Below are positions 1 to 10,900 of a stretch of DNA of 64,000 nucleotides, piece by piece. Numbering within the stretch: position 1 is the first letter of the stretch; each line of letters opens with the position of its first letter. Made by a program: the position numbers and the translations under genes. Origin of the DNA: Amborella trichopoda (Eukaryota; Streptophyta; Magnoliopsida; Amborellales; Amborellaceae); NCBI RefSeq assembly GCF_000471905.2, contig NW_006495273.1, positions 4,507,689 to 4,571,688 of the forward strand, given 5' to 3'. Under the pieces are notes generated by a model that made no database searches, was not told the DNA's origin, and saw nothing but the letters and a program-made list of their open reading frames with translations.

Positions 1-1085
1 CATCTAATTTTAAAAATCTAATTTACAACAATAACAAAAAAATAATACATTGCATAATTTATAATGTAAATAAATTAATAAATAAAATATAATATTTGAT
101 AATCATTGTAATTAGTATAATTATTAACTACAATATTATAATAAACGTGATTCAAAAAACAAAGGTATGACTCTCACAAATAAATAAATCTAATGTATAA
201 TAATTACTGTTGATAGAAATATAGAATTTAGTAACATAAATTTGCAATCATATTTTAATAAAATTAGGAAAATAAATAAAAAAATTCATATTTGTAATGT
301 GGGATAATTGATAATGCAACTTGAAATAAATTCTAAAGTGATATGAGCTAGTGCTATTTGTCTCTCTTAAAATATCCCATAAACTAGTATTTTTTTTAAT
401 GTTCAATAAACCAGTATTGGTATTATTTTTTGTTTTTTTTAATATCTTATGAGCTAGTACATCAATTTCATATAATTATGTTAATTTTTGTAATTATATG
501 TAATTAAAGAGTAATTATATGTACTTTATGTTTGTATATTATAAAAATAAATAAATAAAATTAATCTTAAAAAGAATTATAGACCATTTCATTTTATAGA
601 TGTCCTTGTATATGAGAGGAAGATCTATTTATTGAGCATTTAATTTATAATGTACTGTTCACTGTAATAATTGTTGACTGTAGCAAATCGGTAGCTCTGG
701 AATTTTTTTTCAAAATGTAGGCAACTAGTATTTTTTTTTACTGTTCAATAAACTAGTATTAGTAATATTTTTTGCTTTTTTAATATCCTATGAGCTAGTA
801 CTATTTTTTTTAATCCCTATTAACTAATATCTTAATATTAATCATATGATGAAATAATGCCTAATATCCTAATAATATTAGTCAATGCAACCATTGTATT
901 ACAAGTTGTAAATACCAATATTTACAGCCCATTTTCTTCCCACATTTCTAAAATCTCTATAATCTCGCATGTACAGCCCATTTATTAAAAGATTCTCATC
1001 AAACATTTTTTTTTAATCCGTGCTCTCTCTATAGTCTCATCAAACATTTACTAAACACCAATAGAAAATGGCGTCATAGATGTTA
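1..1085. other. AT-rich non-coding stretch with a duplicated segment
   Basis: No gene is visible. The stretch is strongly A/T-rich. A segment containing the pattern 'gttcaataaac(c/t)agtatt ... tatgagctagtac' occurs twice in direct orientation, at about 375-463 and 725-805, with diverged copies. It is probably an old dispersed repeat. It may lie in the first intron of the glutaredoxin gene downstream or be plain intergenic DNA; the sequence does not decide. Confidence 0.5.
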
Positions 1086-1103
1086 TGACGGACCGTGGTA
1101 TTT

Positions 1104-1145
1104 GTCCCACATCGAAGAGATGTGGTAAGAAAATAGGCTATAAAA
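1104..1145 (+). promoter_or_regulatory. snRNA-type USE plus TATA box with Pol III spacing
   Basis: GTCCCACATCG at 1104-1114 fits the plant snRNA upstream sequence element (RTCCCACATCG). TATAAAA follows at 1139-1145. The gap is 24 bases, which is the spacing known for plant Pol III genes of the U6 class; Pol II snRNA genes use about ten bases more. The USE also forms one arm of a short dyad (CCACATC gaa GAGATGTGG). No U6, U3 or 7SL body follows, so this may be a chance or decayed copy carried in a repeat. Confidence 0.4.
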
Positions 1146-1194
1146 GAAGTTGCCTCGGCGTCTACTCATGCTAATTAATGTGGTGCGGACCCAC

Positions 1195-1415
1195 GTGCTT
1201 GCCTCATCTGTTACCTCACGACGCCATGTGCATGCCTCGTTTACCTCACGTGATTGTGTTACATGTGGATGACGTCAAGGTGCATGCCTCGTTTACCTCA
1301 CGTGATTGTGTTGCATGTGGATCACGTCAAGGTTACCTCACGTGATTGTGTTGCATGTGGATGACATCAAGGTAAGTGTGCATGTGGATGACATCAAGGT
1401 AAGTGGGATTTTTTT
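1195..1415 (+). repeat. Tandem repeat with CACGTG and TGACGTCA motifs
   Basis: About three and a half diverged units contain 'ttacctcacgtgattgtgttRcatgtggatgacRtcaagg', with spacings between about 50 and 62 bases and progressive truncation of later units. The units carry CACGTGA (G-box core) and TGACGTCA or TGACATCA (bZIP-type sites). The last units read 'caaggtaagtg'. The array ends in a run of seven T at 1409-1415. It starts just after the USE/TATA pair. Confidence 0.7.
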
Positions 1416-1474
1416 AATAGAAAAATGACGGCAAAAATGGTACGGACTAGTAGACCCGTTGATCCATGATGTCA

Positions 1475-1585
1475 GCAGTGACCAAGAATCGGTCGGATCC
1501 TGTTTTCTATACAGATCCGGAATGGTCTAGCTGATATCCGATCCGGATCACTGATTCCGGATTGGATTGACGATTTTTTAAACAC
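1475..1585. repeat. Small GATCCGGATC-rich transposon fragment
   Basis: A 110-base stretch rich in 'ggatccg/cggatc' ends in 'ttttttaaacactg'. Similar sequence forms the two ends of the 9410-11407 element, so this is probably a deleted member of the same hAT-like family. I see no convincing target duplication. Confidence 0.4.
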
Positions 1586-2444
1586 TGTTTGAATGGCATT
1601 TTATGGACCTGTTAAGAGTCCTCTATTTTGTGAAGGGTGGCAATGATTTTTGGGGAGATGTTTAAAATTCATGACACCAAGGATGTGACCTTTGTACTAA
1701 TTCGTAGGGGATTCAACCAAACGGCTCTTTGAATCACACTTTATTGTCGCAGTTTCAGTGTTGGAATCCTGAGATGTTGTCCTGGTATCTCTTAAACCTC
1801 TTTTTATGTTTTGTTTGATGATAAAAAAAAATTTAAAAAAATTATGTCGTATTTGATATTAGATATTTTGTGTTGACTTCTCTTAATCATGGAAGCAGGT
1901 TCATTTTTTATCTGAATAAAAGTTAAGGGGTAATACAAAATAGGATTTCAAAAACTCTATCAGAACATTATTGATACGTAGGAATTCTTCTCTTGGATAC
2001 CTAAAGAAAGTACAAGACAACCATTCATGTCTTTGGTACGTTTGCACTATCAGTTGCATATTTGCTAAAGATTTGAAATAGAATTGCAATTATGTTGTTT
2101 TATCTCATATTATTGTGATTCTCCTGATAACACGAGCATTGAGGTTGTTTTCTTAATCCTGGAATCCCATGAATTTGTTCAATTTGGAAACCATCGTTTA
2201 ATCTACCGAATCAATTGGATCCTCATTGGCGTTATTTTAAACTCACAACAGTTGCTTTCTCTCCTGGGAATTGCACTCAACCCTTTTTCAAAATATTCCT
2301 TGTACCCCTATCTTTGTTGTGGAGCATTCTAGTCTGCTGCAACCATTTAATCTCGTTTCTCTTCTCTGTAATGTGGTGATCTCTTCTTTAAGTGCTGAGC
2401 ATGTAGCATATGAGGCTGGTTTTGATTTCTTTGTATAATTTCAG
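1586..2444. other. Non-coding stretch upstream of the glutaredoxin exons
   Basis: No coding exon could be supported. I searched for a first glutaredoxin exon ending in codons for IFSKSYCP followed by GT and did not find one. The end of this stretch (tttgtataatttcag) is a good polypyrimidine tract and acceptor, so at least its last part is an intron. Confidence 0.5.
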
Positions 2445-2538
2445 TTATTGTGCACGTGCAAAGCGTGTATTCAGTGAGCTGAATGAGAAGCCTTTTGTTG
2501 TGGAGCTTGACCTTCGAGGTATTAACTTGGGGTTTATT

Positions 2539-2572
<34 letters not shown>

Positions 2573-3014
2573 CTAATTTTCATTGTAGCTCGTGCAAATT
2601 AATGTAGTGTGAGTTTAATGTATGCCAGCATGCACTATAGAGCCACTTGTATGGAGTCTGATAAATTTTGTCATAAAATACAAAGTAAGATGCTACCATG
2701 CTAGTAATTCTGATGCTGTTGCAACTTCCTATGGATTTTGGGCTTAGATGATGGTCAACAGATTCAGAATGTTCTTCTTGAAATAGTGGGTCGACACACA
2801 GTTCCCCAAGTTTTCATCAATGGCAACCATATTGGAGGCTCTGATGGTAACCGCTCAATTTCTTTGGGACCTTTTGCATTTCTTCTTGAACATGAAATAT
2901 GCTCGTCAAATAGGATTTCTCATTACTTTCTCTAATCCATGATATTTGAAATCTCCAGATACACTTAAGGCTGTTGCAAATGGGAAGCTGGAGAAGCTGC
3001 TTGGCAGAAGTTAA
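2445..3014 (+). CDS. Glutaredoxin, CPYC class, last three exons (partial gene)
   Basis: This is a small glutathione-dependent thiol-disulfide oxidoreductase of the plant GrxC3/C4 type. Coding exons are 2445-2518, 2748-2846 and 2959-3014 (TAA), all with GT-AG borders and with phases that fit (split codons G|AT at both inner junctions). The exons begin within the active site: the first base completes a codon, then [12 protein letters not shown] follows, so a CPYC site results if the missing exon ends in ..C-P. The TVPQVFING cis-proline/GSH-binding segment and the GGSDD motif follow, then LEKLLGRS and stop. The length from the active site to the end is normal for the family. The first exon, with the N-terminal signal or anchor typical of C3/C4 forms and the first active-site cysteine, was not found between 1 and 2444. 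It may be outside the window or lost. A GT/GA microsatellite lies just inside the first visible intron. Confidence 0.85.
2540..2571. repeat. GT/GA compound microsatellite in a glutaredoxin intron
   Basis: A run of (GT)n passes directly into (GA)n just after the donor site of the 2445-2518 exon. Such tracts are length-variable and may serve as a marker. Confidence 0.9.
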
Positions 3015-3420
3015 TGCTAATCCGTGATGAGTACTGACGAGTCGGGGAGAAATACTTTGAATACTTGGTTTTATATAGGAATTATGTTAAAGTCCAGAGA
3101 AGCCGTAAGTTGGCTTGCAGTGACAATAAATTCTGTTTTTGGACGGGTTATTTGATTAAGTTAATTAGAGAGCTCCTTCAGTGATGTCGCTATCACTGGA
3201 GGCAAACAACCCATTTTGGCTTTTAAAGGCTGAATTGAGCCTGTGCAAAAATCCCTCAGGGAAAATCAGTCTCTCGACAATGACGAGAATGCTATGGTCA
3301 AATTCCCTAGGATCATGGCTTCCTGGAAACGGTTTGAGACAATTGTAATGACAACGTTAAGAAAGTGATGCTGATGGCCTAACAAGTTTACATGCATTTT
3401 ATCCGGTCTGTGTATTATAC
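3015..3420 (+). other. 3' flank of the glutaredoxin gene
   Basis: Sequence after the TAA at 3012-3014 is non-coding and probably carries the 3' UTR in its first 100-200 bases. No clear poly(A) signal can be assigned, and nothing else is recognised. Confidence 0.4.
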
Positions 3421-3900
3421 AATTTGGTCCGAGTCCTGAGTGCTTTGGCTCAATTCTCCGAGTTGGGTGTCCCACTTGGGGATATTAAAAAAAATTAAAA
3501 ATCTCAAAAAAATAATAAATTTATTTGTGATATGTTTTATTATATTTATATTTTCTATCATTTTGGCTAAGATGGTCAATTGTTTTGTCCATAAATAGTT
3601 ATTTTTACATTTTTCCATTTTTTTTGAACTATTTCAAAATAATCCATCACAAGTTGATTTTTTAAAGTCTATTTTTTACTACTTTTTATTTATTTATCTC
3701 ATTTTGATGTATTTTGCTTAATTTTACTGTAAACATATATTTCTTAATTTTTTTGGATTTTTTTTTAAATTTTTATAATTTGATTAACTTTTTTTTATTT
3801 TTTTATTTTTTTTATTTTTTTGAGCCATACCCACTTGGACTCGGGCTGAGTACTTGGCTCGGGCCTGGATTGAGTACTCGGCCCCAATTGACCTTTCCAA
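3420..3900. repeat. Short non-autonomous DNA element with inverted ends
   Basis: The left end (ccgagttgggtgtcccacttgg) and the right end (ccacttggactcgggctgag, followed by ggctcgggcctgg) are rough inverted copies around a T-rich centre. This is the layout of a small MITE-like element. Ends and target duplication are not sharp enough to assign a superfamily. Confidence 0.4.
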
Positions 3901-4731
3901 CACTGATATTCCGTGAACATGTGTGCCTGCATATTTAAAAGTGACGAGTATGGCCAGGCGATAATGAACCGCAGTGTTGCCGAAATCTTGAACTTTGCTC
4001 CCAAGTTAATGCTTGGGAAAAGAGTTACAGAAACACAATACAATGCTTGGGCATCGCTTGGTTATGGTTTGAAAACTAAGTCATTTGGGATGAATTGGGT
4101 TCCCGTTTTAAACGAAAGCATTATCATAATCGGAGCCTTATCCCTAGTGTAAATGAAAGCATAACTTTTAGATTTCATGCTACATATCACTAAATAAGTT
4201 ATCCTAGGGTGAACTATCCAAAACATAAAATGAAAGGTATACAAAATATAAAAAATGAGGTATACAATGAGACCATTTGTTTTTGACTATTAGATTTGAA
4301 TTTGGGTGATTAAAGATGTCACTGTTTAAACACATGTTTTGAAACAAAATTTCTCCAATATTGTGATATATTTTTTTCTATTAGATTTTCACATTTAATA
4401 GTTAAAAGTGATTATGATTTTTTTGTACTAAAACTACATGTCTCATAGTATACAATCCCAAACTTAAAAAAAATGTCTTGATAAGTTAAATATTTGAGAC
4501 CCCATTGGTATTTTCTCTTTGAAGTTATTGATGATAGAACCACGGATATTCTCAAAACGCAGCCCAAGTCCTGTAATGCTGCATTAGATGATGGGAGCTG
4601 CCGCAAATCATTACTATCTTTCTCTATTTGAAAAAGGGTGCGGTTAGCATAAATTCGAGGCTTTAAACAACAAAACTAAAGCTCACCTTCAAATAGTGTC
4701 GAGAAATATGGTTTCAATACTGAAAATCTTT

Positions 4732-4935
4732 GTGATAGCCTTAAAATATGTTTTGTCTTTAATTATTAAATTTAAAGCTTAAAAAATAGTGTATATTGAA
4801 TATATATATGAAAACTTGAAAATTGATGGTCCGAAAATGCGTTACAAGATGCACTATTTCCAAAACTAGAAATCCATTTTTTTCTCATGTCCATGCATCT
4901 TGATGTCGAGATGATCAATTCGAGGATATTTGGCA
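4732..4935. repeat. Diverged arm copy related to the 5.26-5.94 kb inverted-repeat element
   Basis: The core 'gaaaacttgaaaattgatgg ... aagatgcactatttc ... gatgtcgagatgat' matches the right arm of the element at 5.26-5.94 kb in the same orientation. It appears to be an isolated half of a second copy. Confidence 0.55.
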
Positions 4936-5254
4936 TCAAAATAACCTATTCTAGTAAAAAAAATTTACGTGGGCTCTAATTTGATTGTTTAAAGCTTTGG
5001 TTCTATATAAATTTTTTTCTTTGAAAAAAAATGATGCCAACCTCTTTTTCTTAATATTTTAGACTGCCTGCAAATCATTACGGTCAGAATAAAGCCTTTG
5101 TTAGGAAAACTTTTATATAAGGTGGCAACCTTGTACTATTGTAGTAGCATGCACCTGAAAATTCCTATATAAGAGTGTCTGATATTGAAGAACCTTCTAA
5201 TTAATCATCTTGACCTCAAGAAATATGGACATAAAAAAAAAAAAATCTAAGTCC

Positions 5255-5990
5255 AAATAATAATGCATATCGTAATAAGCTATCCAGATTGTCCATTTTC
5301 AAGATTTTCAAATGTTTATTAATATGCTCGATCTGTACTATTTTTTAAATTTTAAATTTTATAACTAGAGAGCCATCTGATGCCTCTACGAAAAATTTAA
5401 AGGTACACCTTCTATAGTAGGAGGCAACTTTATGCACCCTTAAATCTATTATAGGCTGAATAACCGTTACTGATCCCAAATAAAGCCTCTAGAGTCCAAT
5501 GTTATTAGCGGATGGCTGGGGTGTGCTGTTTCGCTGTTCAAAGTAAACACATCCCACTCATCACTTTTTGAAATTCCAATGCAGGGTTGATGAGAAGGCA
5601 CTGTCCGAAACTCCTATGCTCTTGTTGAATGTTTTCCTTCACCTTCAATTAGCCATCGATAAGACATCTCCAAGCCAACTTACCTAATATGTAAAACCAT
5701 CAGGTGCGGTGTAAACAATCCCACCATGGAGCACCTTCAAAATTTATCATAATATATAATTTTAATGTAAAATGTTCTTGAGATTATCTCAAAATCTAAT
5801 TTTATATCTAATTATAAAATTTTAAATTTCAAAAATAGTTAAAATCAAATCAATCTATAAACATATGAAAATCTTGAAAATGGACGGTATAGATAATATG
5901 TTGTAAGATGCACTATTTCTGAGACTCAAAATCTTTTTAATTTTCATAGTCATACATCTCGATGTTGAGATGATGAATCACAGGTCTATT
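5255..5990. repeat. Inverted-repeat (MITE-like) element
   Basis: The left arm (about 5255-5370) reads inverted as 'ctagttataaaattt ... catttgaaaatcttgaaaatggac'. The right arm (about 5810-5990) reads 'ctaattataaaatttt ... catatgaaaatcttgaaaatggac'. Arms are roughly 120-150 bases around a 440-base centre. No coding potential is seen. It lies in the space between the two converging host genes. Confidence 0.55.
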
Positions 5991-7466
5991 TGGATGACAA
6001 CTGATTTAATCTCGAGTATACCATGTTATTTGATATTAGTGTACTTTGCATAATATCCTTAAGTTAGTTGTTTAGTACATACCTTGCATTATGAACAATA
6101 TTATTTAATTATTTGATTTGTCAGTGATTTCTAGCTAATTTTAGTTATTTCTGATTAAAACATGTGATTTTCAACAAATTACTTTGAATAAATAAAAACC
6201 ACTTTTCAAAATGATGAACATATATAAAACAACCTATTAGTTCACATAGATAACTTTATGATGAACATTGCCAAAATAGGTAATTTATTATTAGTATTAT
6301 TTTTGTTTTAAACAATGAATTATCAATAATAACAAGTACCTGCAAATGAACCCTAAAAGAATATACCTTTTAAGTACATAAAAAAACTAATCAAGTGAGC
6401 GCCCATTCAGAAAATTATTTGATTTGGCCAATATAAACTGAGCTTATCACTAGATCACATTTCAGACATTTGAAGCATGTTACCAACAGTACATTTGAGG
6501 AGTGTCGTAGCCTTCTTGTCTCTTTAAAACCTAGCCTTCAGATTTCAAATCAGGAAGCTAAGACTCGTATCAAAAAGTATTGTTAGTCTTTGGGCTTTAT
6601 AGGAGCACATTGCCTATGCTTGATTCCACCTTTTACAACTAAGTGTGATTGTGACCTTCATTTTCCTCGTATTCTAATGCATAGAAGAGGGTAGAAGACA
6701 GTATATCAATTTAGTGAATTCATTGGTGCAGTTTGACAACTAAGACACTGATCACATCCAAGAACAAAACTAGGGGCACCGCCTAAGAAGTTCTTGTGAT
6801 GGGTCCCGCATTACCAGGCCCGCATATAAAGTGAGTGGTAAGAAACTCAGTAATAAGTGTCCCTTATACCAAATTTGTTTAGATGTATGCTCTGTCAATG
6901 TTTCTGATCAGGAATAATGAAAAAATCTGACTTAAGGGTGCAAAATCAAAAGTTGACTGCAATGACTATGGGGGACAACTGAGAGAACACTCCTAACATT
7001 CTAATGATACCATTTAACAATCGCATAAAATGAGAACCAAGCATGAGAGAATATGAAGAATGAGATCTTCGAACCATTGCACGCTTCTCGTTTAAAAAGT
7101 CCATGAAATAACAGGTAAAAAGGGCCACCCATGCTCACATTTGCTCTATAGCAACCTTAAATGGTTTATATAAAATTAGCAACACAGTTACAATTTGTAT
7201 ACGCTCAATCTTAATGCCATAGCCATGATGATACTACCTGATGTCATCTATGCAATGAAGGTCCCAAAACTGCTATGTCTCTCCAACTCCAAGCATTAAC
7301 CTAGAGTTTACCATCATACTTTTCCTCAGCTATTCTTTACTTGACCATTCATCAACCTTTGGTCTAGTGCTAACTAGCATTTTGTTACTTTACCATTCAT
7401 CAACCTTTGGTCCAGAGCCGACCAGACAAGATAAAACTTTACATCCCAAAAGAGGAATACTCACCT

Positions 7467-7943
7467 TCACCGGTAGTCAGAAGACACACGGGGCTTTGCC
7501 TTGGGAGAATTCAGGTGCTGAGTAACAAGGAAGACGCCTATCAACACTATTAAGCAACCCACCAATGTGCTAAAGAAGAGGGCCCCAGGTTGCCGGGTCT
7601 GAACAAACCCATACACTCCATTTGGGCTTACAAGGATGATATCAGTGAGGCCATCATTGGAGAAATCATAAAAAACTAGCGCATGAGAGGGTGGTGAAGG
7701 GAGATCGATTGATGCCCACTGGCTTCCACCAGGGGATATGACTACGGCTTCTTGTTCTCCAGCCACAAGGATTACTTCTTCGGTTCCATGGGTGCGGAGG
7801 GGAAAGGTCTTTAAAGTGGGCACCACCTTAGCCTCATCCATCATGCCAGATGGTGATGGGAGGTTGGACCACGAAGCACCAGTCAAGAGCTGCCATCTCC
7901 ATGTGGCATCATGGCCATGCAAGCCAGGGGTGTAAGATGTCAC
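7467..7943 (-). CDS. NERD1: NERD1-like exon 13 (C-terminus and membrane segment)
   Basis: This exon encodes residues 540-697, from VTSYTPGLHGHDA to VSSDYR and TGA. It carries the last FG-GAP-like loop (DFSNDGLTD), the conserved GVYGFVQTRQPGALFF stretch, and the hydrophobic segment STLVGCLIVLIGVFLVTQHL. The acceptor (gaccag) is at 7944-7946. Intron 12 is only 258 bases. Confidence 0.93.
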   Translation of the reverse strand: MTSYTPGLHGHDATWRWQLLTGASWSNLPSPSGMMDEAKVVPTLKTFPLRTHGTEEVILVAGEQEAVVISPGGSQWASIDLPSPPSHALVFYDFSNDGLTDIILVSPNGVYGFVQTRQPGALFFSTLVGCLIVLIGVFLVTQHLNSPKAKPRVSSDYR

Positions 7944-10900
7944 CTGGTCATGCAATGAATATCATCACCATATCTCAATGGATTCGACACAAGAAAGTAT
8001 ATGGTTTTTTACCTACAAAAATTTGTCTGTGTGTAGGTAGAGAGAGAGAGAGAGAAGCGCTACAGATGCCTACAAATGAAGCAGATGTGCATAGAAGGCT
8101 GGTTGGAAATCCTATTAGCTAATTATTTACAAGTGATAGGGACAATTGACCATGTTTTCAAGTTAGGAGGTTGTTTGAATATCATATAATTCATTGCTTA
8201 CCTCTCCTCGACTTGTTAGAAAGACAACATCACCATGACTTCCTTTACGGTGTCTATGGCCATCGTCCCTGCGAATAAGAATTGGTGCCGCAACCTCTAA
8301 GGGACCGGTGTCAGCAGATCGCCCAAAGCTTCGTGAGAACTCTCCATGGTGAAAGAAGTTGAATGGGCCCCTGTGACATATAGAAACATTGAAGAGTTGT
8401 TCTCGAACTGGGACACCAGAGGTTGCGACTGCCAAACAGGGTCTTAAGACTTCCATGGATCCACTTACAACATTCTGCTCAGCTCCATTTCCTCCAACAA
8501 CCTGTACAAGAAGAGAAATCTTTTAAGAACAAAAAGATAAAAAAATTGGAAGCCTTTGTCCAAATCTGAAAAACTGAGAACTGAATCGATGCTCTTCAAT
8601 TTCTGTAGGTACAAAGGTACTATCTAAAGTATAATGTAGCATAAGTCTATATGCACCATAGTCATCAGGTGGAAGAGAAAACACAACCTTTGTTACTAGT
8701 CATCTCTCCCACTATGTTCCAATACTCATAGAATCAGAAGTTTCTTAAGATTCTAGATGTTTCCCTAGCTAAGCATTCTAAAAGTATTTCATGGCTGCAT
8801 TACCTTACCCATATGAACAGGCATGAATAGATTCAATAAGGAAAATAAGAATCAAAAAGGGGAAAATAAAGCAGGACAATACATGAATAGGTAAGCCAAT
8901 GGTTCAAGCCATTACCATAATTTTGCAGTTCCTGTAACATGCAAGCTATGAGGCAAACCCACTCAAGCTCTAAGTCTTTGAAGTTATTTTCATCTTTAAA
9001 ATCATTCCAATTGTATACGGGCTTATGGAACTTTAGTCCGAGAAATCATTGAGATTTTATCATTAGGACACTGATGCAATTAATATATCAAATCAAACTG
9101 ACAACCAAATTCTTTACTAAAAATTAATTTCATAACCAGATAATTATTTGCTGGAAGATTGTATCTTCTTCTGTTCCCATGCCTATGGTTGGTAATCTTC
9201 CTTCATAAAAACCGATATCTATTTAGTAGATCAAGTCCACACTTTACTCTAGGTTCCCTCTTCTCACCTACGCAGACCAGTGAAAGGCATCGGCTAGTGT
9301 CCTTTCGGTTTGGCACCTAGGACATTTATGGAGGAATGTTTAGAGGACTGTGGAGTGTGGATCGTTCAGGTCTACATCCTCGGCAAGTCCCCAATGCATC
9401 ACTATTTGCCAGTGTTTGAAAAGTCGCCGATCCGGATCGGAATCGCCCGATCTGGATCGGAAATCATCCAAAGCGATTTGGATCTCGAAACATATCAGGA
9501 TCCATAAAAACCGGATTTTTCAGCATTAATTTATAATAAAAGCTGTAACTTCCCTATGCACAACGTCACACACCATTGGTACCTTCTTCCCCGAAATATA
9601 TTGGGATCCATAAAAACCGAATTTTTCAGCATTAATTTATAATAAAAGCTGCAACTTCCCTGTGCACAACGTCATACACCATTGGTACCTTCTTCCCTGT
9701 ATCCATCGCTGTGCAAACGTCACATCTCTGTGCACACGTCACACACCATTGGTACCCTCCTCTTCCATTTGCCCACGTCACACACCATGAGTCTCATAAT
9801 CTAAAGTTCTTGGCTTTATATGGCCATTTTATCCTCTAATTGTTAGATGTGGGACAATTTCCACTTGAATGGCAGGGAGAATTATTGAGTCACGTTTCTT
9901 ATTTAGAGCCCCAAAATATCAATTTTACCTCTTAATTTGAATTAAATTGGACGTTTGCCAATAACTACATAATATGCTACAAAATAGTTTTCTCTCTCTA
10001 GCTTGCTTTTCTACTATATGCCACTTTTTCAAATTTTTTTTATTTTTTTACAACAATAAATAGAGTGGGGCAACTTAGGGGAATGAACATGCTATTTTTT
10101 TATTTTTTGAATTTTAATATTTTTATTTTCCAATTTTCAGGGTAAATTTTTTTTAGGGTCATAATATTAAAATTCATAAGGGGATTTATTTTTCTAATCA
10201 TATTATAAAAATGAATTAATAAGCATGTCAATTAATTTAATAATATTAAGGAGCGTGCCAATTAATTTCTAAATCTTAGCATATCATGTTTCCAAATTAG
10301 CGTGTCGTATTCAATGAGCCTCATCAGCATAATTTTTTTAATTAAATGAATTAATTAGAGTTCCAAATTAAAAAACTGCAATATAAAAGTTTTTACTATT
10401 TATATGTAAAATGGTTTTTTAGGTAGATTTTATTTCCATATGTATTTTTATTTTTATTTTTTTTGTAACTATTGCACATGTTGTTGATAGGATTTTTTTT
10501 TTTTGAATTTTTTAATATCATCACATTAGAATTTATTGGGGGTTTTATTTTTATTTTTAATCATGTGATATGGAAGCATTTTCTAATAATGTTTAATCAT
10601 GTTTACTATAATAGTATAATTAATAATTATATATTAATAACCAAATCTTGTATTTTATTTATTACTTTATTTACATTATAAATTATATAATGTATTATTT
10701 TTCTTATAGTTGTAAATAAATTTTTAAAATTAGATGATATTATAAGACATTTTAAATTTATTCTTATTTGTATAGTAAAATAATTATAAAATATAAAGCA
10801 ACAATTTCAATTTCATTGTATAATATTATAGTTAGTTGGGTTGTGATAATTTTGGATGAGTAAAGTGAATTAATAAATATTTAATACTTTGATATGATTC

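Larger units (their letters stand above)
3900..7466. other. Intergenic region between glutaredoxin and the NERD1-like gene
   Basis: No further gene is visible. The short open frames here are AT-rich noise without recognisable domains. The region holds the inverted-repeat element listed separately. The last few hundred bases probably include the 3' UTR of the - strand gene. Confidence 0.5.

Noticed and set aside
7850-8122. Open frame on the + strand over exon 13 and intron 12
   Set aside because: It is the antisense shadow of a well-supported coding exon and runs into a GA microsatellite.
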